This document shows positions 56,516 through 64,000 of a stretch of DNA of 64,000 bases, one piece after another. The translations under genes were made by a program, and so were the position numbers. The stretch covers positions 1,999,501 to 2,063,500 of the forward strand of contig WPIO01000007.1 of the NCBI GenBank assembly GCA_009760855.2. Direction: 5' to 3'. How positions within the stretch are numbered: position 1 is the stretch's first letter; each line of letters opens with the position of its first letter. The notes beneath the pieces were generated by a model. It was not told the DNA's origin. It made no database searches and saw only the letters and a program-made list of their open reading frames with translations. Source of the DNA: Cristatella mucedo (taxonomy: Eukaryota > Bryozoa > Phylactolaemata > Cristatellidae).

Positions 56516-56810
56516 GCCCAACGGTCCTTAAACAACTCCGGCACATAGACAAAGGTCACTCAAGACGAGGTCCGGATTTTTCGCGAACGTGGTTAAGAGA
56601 AGCATTACGAAATAGCGGCTACTTTCGCGTTGGAAACTCAAGTGTCGTCGTGAATGCAGTGTGTGTAAACGCTTACATCTCGGTGTCCTCGTGAGTGTCC
56701 AAATAGCGCTGGCTATATCAGGTTGAGGCAATGGAGACTACCCTAACTTGCTTGACTCGTCGACTGTCAAAGTCGCGCTCGTAGCGCTGCCTTCCCTACG
56801 CCGCGCTGGT

Positions 56811-56957
56811 TTGGCCCAATGGTTAAGGCGCTCGCTTTTAACGATCGAGGTCAAGGTGAATGTATATGATGACCGATATCGTTGACTCGGGCCTCATTGC
56901 ATATGTGAAGAGCCTGATAGAGATTAAGTCCTCTCGAGGCGCTATACAAACAAAGCG

Positions 56958-56958
<1 letters not shown>
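56811..56958 (+). mobile_element. SINE-2 copy
   Basis: A-box head tttggcccaatggttaaggc, linker gcatatgtgaag, and the LINE-like tail agagattaagtcctctcgag with ggcgctatacaaac, running into (AT)n. Confidence 0.7.
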
Positions 56959-57050
<92 letters not shown>

Positions 57051-57051
57051 A
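56958..57051. repeat. (AT)n(GT)n microsatellite
   Basis: About 27 bp AT then about 65 bp GT, directly after the SINE-2 3' end. Confidence 0.95.
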
Positions 57052-57249
57052 TATCTACAACTTATTTACAATCTCTCTCTCTATATATATATCTACAACT
57101 TATTTACAATCTGTATATATATAATTGTGGCTGGCCTGACTGCATTATAAGTGTAACCATGCAAGCATTCGTCCCCCTGGTTCTCTACTGGTAGACAGTG
57201 CAATGCAGCGGTGCAGTGCGGTTAAAAACACAAGCGGCCACAACTGGGC

Positions 57250-57700
57250 GCCGAAAGCGACAGTTTATTGAGGGCCTGCTAGTAGCGGTCACGCGCCAGC
57301 GCAAGCGCTTTACGCGACGCACACCGGACTGACGGAGCTAACTGCGCGAACTCCCAAAGGCCGAGTATAATAAACTACCCTGCGCCTGCGTCGCCAGCGA
57401 TGGTCCCGACCCCGAAGGTGGACCGCTGCAATCGTCCCCCAAGATACGAGTGGCTAACTCAGTAGCCGATAGAACACAACTGCGCAGTCCACGTTGCACT
57501 TAGCTGCTCGTCGCCGTAGGTTCAGACTCTCGCGCTCTCGAAGCGTAGTCTCACTCATCAACTGCTAAAGCTGTAGCCCCGAGCTCTGTCAGTCGTTTCC
57601 ATTATATTCTCTCTAATCTGAACTCCTGACCTCGCGCGCAGCTGCTATTTTCTCGGCCCCCACTCTCGGTGTCCTTTCTCAGGCTTATTCGTTTCCGCCT
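57250..57700 (-). mobile_element. Possible LTR fragment with primer-binding-like site
   Basis: On the minus strand: a TTATTATACT TATA-like motif, then cctcaataaactgtcgcttt with AATAAA, then GGCGCCCAGTTGTGGC, like Gypsy-type PBS sequences. No TG...CA boundaries, second LTR or coding region seen. Confidence 0.35.
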
Positions 57701-58379
57701 GTAATTTATTAGATGGCTCCAGCACCAGCTTGCCACCATCTCGCTCTTTGTCTGCGAAGTGCATTAGTCGGTCCGCAGCCTGACCGCTCTTTTGTCTGCC
57801 CGAAGCTCTATTCTAACCTGAGCGGATCTCGCTGTCAGACTGACACCTCGCTCCGCTCCCGGTTAACTAATGTGTCCCCCATCTACCCGTTTCTGCTGGG
57901 GCTCGATCCGCCCGCTACAGGTTGCTCTAGGTGCCTCAGTCGAACCCACTAAGGCTAGTATCGCGGGGGGGGGGGAGGTCTAACCTGAGAGCTGCTGCCC
58001 CTGTGCATGAGGACGAATCGGTCGACTGCCTTTTTCTTCACGGGCAGAACTGGCTTCTTTTCTGGCTTGCTGCGGGTTTGACCCTAAACCACCAACAAGG
58101 ACGCGGGAAGGGCGTATTTATAATAATCAGACACTCGGAGATGCAATGGGCACGACAGTTAAACTGCACCAAGTGCGGCTGGAGACTGCAATAATAATGA
58201 ATGGCATTGACGGGTCTCTTTGACTCGTAGGGCCGGCACTGAGTAAGGCAATAGGCGAGCCCCATCTATGCGTATCATGATCGATTCGAAGAAATCCTCA
58301 CAATGTCTCTAGCAGCCCAAAACCACAATTGACATTAATAGCACCGCCGATGTCTTTCCAAGAATGAACTCAGATCCAA

Positions 58380-58640
58380 GTAGAATAATAATAATGCACT
58401 TGATAAAGCGCCCTCAGAGAGCTTAATCTCTTTCTAGGCGCTTTTCATTTGCTGCAAAGGGAAATGCGATTGAATGGTGAGTAATATCATGCTTGATAAA
58501 CAACAGGAATAACATGGTTAGGGGTGACATGCACAGGGTCAGCATGCCAGTGTGGTTAGTGGCAGCATGCACAGTGTCAGCATGCATAAGCACATGAAGG
58601 ACGAATCACAGGGACCCACTAAAATGCTGTCCTAAATAAG
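58380..58640 (-). mobile_element. LINE-A 3' tail and 3' UTR
   Basis: Minus strand: the gtccttcatgtgcttatgca block, the gcatgctgacactgtg repeats and a stem-loop ending in (TTA)n. No coding part left. Confidence 0.85.
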
Positions 58641-58983
58641 AATGAAATAAGCACGTGAAAGGCCAGTAGCCAGCAGTAGTGCTGCCATGGGAGCTTAAAT
58701 TCCCAAATAGCGCGAACTAGGCATGGGCTAGCATCTCGCGACGCATCTGTTACAAATGCGTTCTGTCCACCTCCACGTCTTAGTTCAGGCTACAAAGCAT
58801 AATAAGGTCGGTCAGACTCGTGACAAGCAGACATCCGTGTTGAGAGGAGGACAGTGGAAGTTCCGACTTTCTGGGAGACGCTCTTCTCAGTTCAACTGTT
58901 CTAGTAATTTTGCCAAGTCGAGTTACTTCTTTTCTTTCTCACATCTACAGCACCTTCGCGTGTCGTACTGTATCGCTGCTCAC

Positions 58984-59070
58984 TCTTGCTTGCATTCGCT
59001 CCTTGCGCTCTGCCTTGCACTGTATTTGCTCAAACCTCAGTCGTAGTCGCTGTAATTCATCTGGCTTTGG
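58984..59070 (-). CDS. Candidate internal exon, unrecognised
   Basis: 29 codons, phase 0/0, between acceptor tcatttcaag and a strong donor AGA|gtgagc. Encodes a charged helix, PKPDELQRLRLRFEQIQ and AERKERMQAR. No partner exons identified, so it may be chance. Confidence 0.25.
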
Positions 59071-59431
59071 CTTGAAATGACAATGCCTCGAGATAGTGTT
59101 AATCAAAATGTACACCACAGAGAGGATCTTTCTCAAGATCAGGATTACAAAAGCGTGAGAACGCGGTTCGTTGTGTTGTGACAAGACTGTGGACGCTGAG
59201 GCCACGAATTAACTGACCAGATAACTCTGCTCCACTTCAAATTTCGCGTAGAGACAGAAACAGGTCGCTCAGTTCTCCGACCGGCGATAGCTGCCTTTCA
59301 GAAATGTGTTGGCAGAAGCCGCAGAGGCCTCTACTGCCTCACCCGGCGTAGGACGCAGCAATCCCGCTTCAATTAGATAACACTTAACAAACCAATAATG
59401 AATGCACTGATCATGTGACCTCGCCAACTTC

Positions 59432-59530
59432 GTAACGACCGTGTACCGCAATATTCACTCGAAATTCAAGCATCGCGACGCCTATTTCCGGCCAATTTTT
59501 GCATAATTAGAGCGGATTTCGGTAATTCGT
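59432..59530 (+). repeat. About 100-bp dispersed repeat, copy 2
   Basis: Homologous to 55,203-55,310; flanks differ. Confidence 0.8.
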
Positions 59531-60185
59531 CGAACCAGCCCGTTATAAGCACGCCAGTCGCATAAAACAAGGAAGGGTTCAAATCTGCTTGCTTCAAATG
59601 AGATATTAAAACTGCCTGCTTTCGGTTGGCTACAGTTTGCTCTATACGACATCAAACGCCGTGGAGCTTTATTTTCCGTAATCGTGGACATGAAAGCAAA
59701 ATGTACACAACAAAAATCAAAATTTTTTTCTGGCGTCAGTTAAGAAAGCAGAGCTGAACATGCATTTCAAATTTCACATTCCAATATGTGAAGTATTAGC
59801 CGAGTAATGGATTTTAGAAGGCATACATCTACACTGGAAATGAAGCTTTATTAAAGTCACAAGACTGCATTTCAACAAGCTTCATGCATGTACATCGATC
59901 TACTAAGGTTCGATAAGTTGGGATACAAGTTGCATGTGATGCCGAGATCGGTTAATTTGTTATTTGCTGATTTGTTGCTTCCTGTTTTTTTTGGATTAGC
60001 CGTGATTTGCAAAACCGTTTTTCCTTCATGCGGAAGTCATCAGGACTTCCGATCCCAGTTCCAACATATTTTTTTTAAGGTACCCGTAACAAGCATTCGA
60101 TTGTCGGATAGTTTTTATAAGTATTTTTTCAACATTCACGCAATGCCGAGGATAATGGTGGTGCAGATCGCTTTCTCGATGTAAA

Positions 60186-61013
60186 GATGTACCTCAACTT
60201 ACGAGTTTAATTCGTTCCGTGCCGGAGCTTGTAACTCAAATTACTCGTTTGTCAAATCGATTTCCCCTATTGAAATGAAATGAAATGCCACTAATCCATT
60301 CCGGACCCCCAAACACTGCGATTTTTGTCACATGTTTTTCAATTAAAAAATGTACTTATAAATAACGAATGTTGTTTTAAAACCAATACCATAGAATGTT
60401 TTGCAATAAACGCATTTTATTAATCCTAACGTACAGGAGTAACTTGGAGATCAGACGACTTGAAGGTGCTAATATAGTTAGAGGGGAAAGGCTGAAATGA
60501 TTATCTGAAGCTTAGTCACTGATTTTTGCCATTTCGCCGGGCTTTCCTAGCTTTCAGTTTATTGGTTGGGCTTATAGGAGGACGCACCGATTGTTATCGG
60601 TTATGCGATGAATTCTCACACGATGATATTGCCTAAATAGAGTACAGTACCTACTTAGCTGTTCCTGCCGTAGTCGGACTTAACACCGGAGTCTGGCAAT
60701 CTTGCGTCCCAGCACCACGACGGCTCGCTCGAGTCTGTCTGTAAGCGAACCAGCAGGCCTGAGCTTGGCGTCACACCCGGGTCGTAGGGCAACGTCTTAC
60801 AACAGAACTTCGTTCGCTGTCCTACCCTTATTGGCTTGAGTAACCTTGACGCAATGTGGCTGGCGTTCGCTGCGGTAACTAGCGGTCGAGTATCGGAAGT
60901 TGGCACGTAACCCGAATTTTAGCTCGCAAGTCAAAGCAAAAAATCGACCGAGAGACAGCTAGTATCTCGAAACACGCGTATGTCGAGACACTCGTAAGCC
61001 GAGGTACCGTTGT
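60186..61013. mobile_element. Putative DNA transposon with GTACCTC...TTACGAG termini
   Basis: Left end GTACCTCAACTTACGAGT. The right end reversed is GTACCTCGGCTTACGAGT, two mismatches in 18. Repeated ctcgta/cgagt motifs lie just inside both ends. No transposase frame; about 830 bp. Exact boundaries uncertain. Confidence 0.55.
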
Positions 61014-61014
61014 A

Positions 61015-61016
61015 TA

Positions 61017-61108
<92 letters not shown>

Positions 61109-61109
61109 C
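61015..61109. repeat. (TG)(TA)(GA) compound microsatellite
   Basis: Abuts the right terminus of the preceding element. Confidence 0.95.
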
Positions 61110-61607
61110 CGTGCACGGCTGCCCAGTTAAAGGAAGCTCTTTAAAGCACTGAAAAACTGGGTGATCACTGCTCTGGAGAAGTAGTTAGGGAGTTCCAAAG
61201 GGCATTGTTAATTTGCCGAACGCCGGGGGCGGGGTGTGGAAGGACAAGCACGAGCCGCATGTTTGCTACAGCGGTTCCAGTTTTACAATGTCTGTTGTGG
61301 GGGTAGGGTTGGACCGCGTTGCTGCCGCGGCGTCGTGCACCGAGTGGACCCCCGAGTCACTCAGACTGTTTTCGGAGGAACTCTCGGTCGTCGCATCGTT
61401 CGACAGCCGTAATGGTACCCCAGGAAGGTACAAATCATTTGCTTTGCCTTGCTCTTATTCTGGCCCGGCGTAGCGCAGTGGAAGGACGAGCTCCTATCGT
61501 AGGATTTTTATTATCGTTTTTGTCAACTATACTCAACTTCATCTCTCATTTGAGCACAGGAATATTTTACAACAGTAGTGAAATCCCAGATTAACAATAA
61601 TTATTGT

Positions 61608-61685
61608 GCATTTGTATAGCGATCCGAGAAAACTAAGGGTCTTTTAAGGCATTTCACATAGGCTTGAAAGGCGGGATTTGAGCTG
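61608..61685 (-). mobile_element. SINE-2 tail fragment
   Basis: Minus strand: catatgtg-like linker, diverged stem-loop, and gctatacaaatgcac end. Confidence 0.45.
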
Positions 61686-62270
61686 ATAATAATAATAATA
61701 ATAATAATAACACACTTGATAAAGTGCCCTCAGAGAATTCGATTTCTTTCTAGGCGCTTTACATTTGCTTCAAAGCAAGCACGATCGGATAGTTAGTGGT
61801 AGCATGCTCAAACAACAAGAATAACATGTTTAGGGGTGACATGCACAGGGTCAGCATGCAAGTATGGTTAGTGGCAGCATGCACAGTGTCAGCACGCATA
61901 AGCACATAAAGTCATATTACAGGGACCCACTAAATGCTATGATAAGTAGGTGCGTTTTTAATTTTTTTAAATGTGGTCAAGTCAGGGGATGTTGTGAGTG
62001 AGTTCCAGTCTTTGGGAGCATACGTACTAAAGGCACGGTCTCCAAAGGATTTGAGGTTTGTACGAGGTACAGGTAAACAGCTGGTTTCCGAAAAGCGAGT
62101 GGTACGATGCTGAGCCTGGTGGGGCAGTAGATCTAATAGGTAGGGTGGAGCCAAAGGATGAAGGGACCTAAAAGTGAGTGACAAAATCTTGAAGTCGATG
62201 CGTTGTTTAAGTGGAAGCCATTGCAGCTCGGCGATAAGTGGTGTGATGTGACAACTGCGACTGAGTGGTG
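61686..62270 (-). mobile_element. LINE-A 3' end
   Basis: Minus strand: LAPPYLLDLLPHQAQHRTT, NLKSFGDRAFSTYAPKDWNS, stop, 3' UTR, stem-loop and (TTA)n tail. Inserted next to a SINE-2 tail. Confidence 0.9.
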
Positions 62271-62279
62271 CATGTTAAC

Positions 62280-62450
62280 GGCGATTTTACCTTCACATTA
62301 AGCATCTTCGAGGTCAGGGGATGTCTTAGTGTCGGTGGGTTGCGAGTTGCAGGCTTTAGGCGCATAGTAATCGATAGCCCGTCAGGCGAAGGATTTGAGT
62401 TTGGTCCGAGAGACAGCTAAACGACAAGTTCGAGGATCTGGTCGTACGAA
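62280..62450 (-). mobile_element. Diverged LINE RT C-terminal fragment
   Basis: Minus strand keeps a block like TKLKSFA-RA then YAPKACNSQPTDTKTSPDL; more diverged than the flanking LINE-A copies. Confidence 0.5.
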
Positions 62451-62539
62451 GGAATGCACGAGGAGTAAGTATGTCCAACTTTCAGTTTACATGTTGATCC
62501 ATTGCCGTCTGCCGTGAGGCTGTGTGCCAAACTATTTTG

Positions 62540-62620
62540 CTGCGATGGAGGGGATTCCACAACCAATCGATCAGGGCTCTACCGATTGAGCAATCGCGAC
62601 CACTTTTTTTTTTATAGAGC
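62540..62620 (-). mobile_element. tRNA-like SINE head
   Basis: Minus strand: attgctcaatcggtagagcc (A box) and ggttgtggaatcccc (weak B box). Confidence 0.4.
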
Positions 62621-62889
62621 ACTAAACACAGAGTTAAAGCCTCGATTTTAAAGTTCCACTACAGTTCTCGAGCCGATTCCTGGTGCACTACCTGAATAAA
62701 CTATTAAGCATTGTTAATTTCATTTGGGTGCCGATCTGCATTACCTCTGCTGTGGTTGGCGACCAGATCAACTGCTCGTCTTTTGCAGGCCCAGGCAGAT
62801 GAAAGATAACTCACTAGTTGTCTGCTGCAGCGTTGCTCGGCACCCCTGCCTGAATGGCTCAGTGTATGCGTGCCTATAGTGACAGTTAA

Positions 62890-63500
62890 TAGAAATAATA
62901 ATAATAATAATGCACTTGATAAAGTGCCCCCAGAGAACTTAATCTCTTTCTAGAGGCTTTACATTTGCTGCAAATGGAAATGCAATTGAATGGTAAGTAA
63001 AATCATGTTTGAAAAACAAACAAAATGAATAATATGGTTAGGGGTGACATGCAGAGGGTCAGAATGTAAATGTGGTTAGTGGCAGCATGCACAGTGTCAG
63101 CACGCATAAGCACATCAAGGACGAATCACAGGGACCCACTAAATGCTGTCCTAAATAGGTGTTTTTAAGTTCCTTTTAAATGTGGTCAGGTCAGGGGATG
63201 TTCTGACGCAGGTCGGGAGGGAGTTCCAGGCTTTGGGAGCATACGAACTAAATGCACGGTCTCCAAAGGATTTGAGGTTTATACGAGGTATTGGTAGACT
63301 GTTGGATTCCGAAAAGCGGGTGGTACGATGCTTGGCCTGATGGGGTAGTATATCTGAGAGATAGGCTGGAGCGATAGAATGAAGGGACCTAAAAGTGAGC
63401 GACAAAACCTTGAAGTCAATCCGTTGCTTGACTGGTAGTTAGTGCAGGTCGGCGAGAAGTGGAGTAATGTGGCAACTGCGACGTTGAAGTAAAGCAGTAA
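62890..63500 (-). mobile_element. LINE-A 3' end
   Basis: Minus strand: IAPAYLSDILPHQAKHRTT, NLKSFGDRAFSSYAPKAWNS, then 3' UTR, stem-loop and (TTA)n. The coding block is close to the 5,098-5,655 copy. Confidence 0.9.
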
Positions 63501-64000
63501 TTTTTTAAAGTACAGAACGACCGAAGGCTTTCTGCCATGGGTCTGGGTGCCGAAAAATATGTAAGCAAGGCATGACCTTGAAGTTGATGAACTGCTTGAT
63601 GGAGAGCCAATATATTTAACAGAAATGAGGTCGTGCAGCAGTTGTGAGTTCATGATAGACAAACCTAGCTGCCTAGTTCTTCACCATCTGAATGAACGTC
63701 TTTCGTAGATATATTCCTCAACGTTATTAAGTTTCTTAAAACTTAATGCTGAAGTGTCAGAGCTCCGGCACTGAGGCAAGCCTAAATTGGCTTGTAAGGA
63801 CCCTGTTTTTGTGTGGAGTGTAAGCTAGTCAAACCGTCATAATTCATCAGGAGTAGTTGCCATACTTTTTGCTCTGAGCTTAGTCGTGAATGTTTTATTG
63901 GAAAGAAAACCTGCTCCACGGCATCTAGATTTGAAATATCGATTCTGTCGGAATATATGGAGTGGTTTATGACCGAAAGGCTAGTTCTTGCCACGGTAGC
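63501..64000. other. Right edge, unassigned
   Basis: Further weak LINE-like sequence to about 63,660, then nothing recognisable. Confidence 0.3.

Noticed and set aside
56820-56850. tRNA gene
   Set aside because: The A-box-like head is part of SINE-2, with a LINE-type tail downstream and no cloverleaf continuation. No bona fide tRNA or rRNA gene was seen in the window.
59888-60184. 98-codon frame rich in Phe and Val
   Set aside because: It ends at a transposon terminus, contains AT-rich runs, and has no family match. An acceptor-like ttggattag alone is not enough.

Overview
This is nuclear DNA from a bilaterian invertebrate, most likely a protostome. It has small exons, GT-AG introns from 85 bp to 12 kb, CpG-rich promoter islands, long simple-sequence arrays and dense retroposons. 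ERK and FIG4 are highly conserved, but nothing here fixes the phylum. Most long open frames are repeat-derived or shadows. The real genes lie in short exons, which I rebuilt from protein similarity, splice sites and matching codon phase.

Left part (1-15.2 kb, minus strand): the 5' half of FIG4, the Sac-family PI(3,5)P2 5-phosphatase. Eleven exons encode 417 residues; the catalytic half lies beyond position 1. Its first intron appears to use a GC donor. FIG4 is head to head with the next gene, with 395 bp between start codons.

Middle (15.5-22.2 kb, plus strand): a three-exon, 148-residue gene resembling PAGR1/PA1, the PTIP- and MLL3/4-associated protein. It converges on the following gene.

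Middle right (23.9-42.4 kb, minus strand): a complete ERK1/2 (MAPK1/rolled) gene. Nine exons encode 361 residues with every kinase landmark intact. The first coding exon sits in a CpG island and intron 1 is 11.9 kb. A LINE fragment starts about 30 nt beyond the stop codon and probably supplies the 3' UTR.

Right part (42.4-64 kb): mostly repeats, with a second CpG island (55.6-56.4 kb). It holds several unrecognised coding candidates: a two-frame ORF at 44.4-44.6 kb, a possible first exon at 54.56 kb, a possible minus-strand exon at 59.0 kb, and an AT-rich ORF at 51.6-51.8 kb.

Repeats: three L2/CR1-like LINE lineages (called A, B, C here), all 5'-truncated or broken; two tRNA-derived SINE families, one with a LINE-type 3' stem-loop; DNA-transposon derivatives with terminal inverted repeats; a possible LTR fragment; a 3 x 89 bp tandem repeat; and a 36-bp perfect palindrome. 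I found no bacterial-type operon, CRISPR array or functional RNA gene. The most informative items are the FIG4/PAGR1 divergent pair, the GC-AG intron, the ERK 3' UTR exaptation and the SINE/LINE tail sharing.
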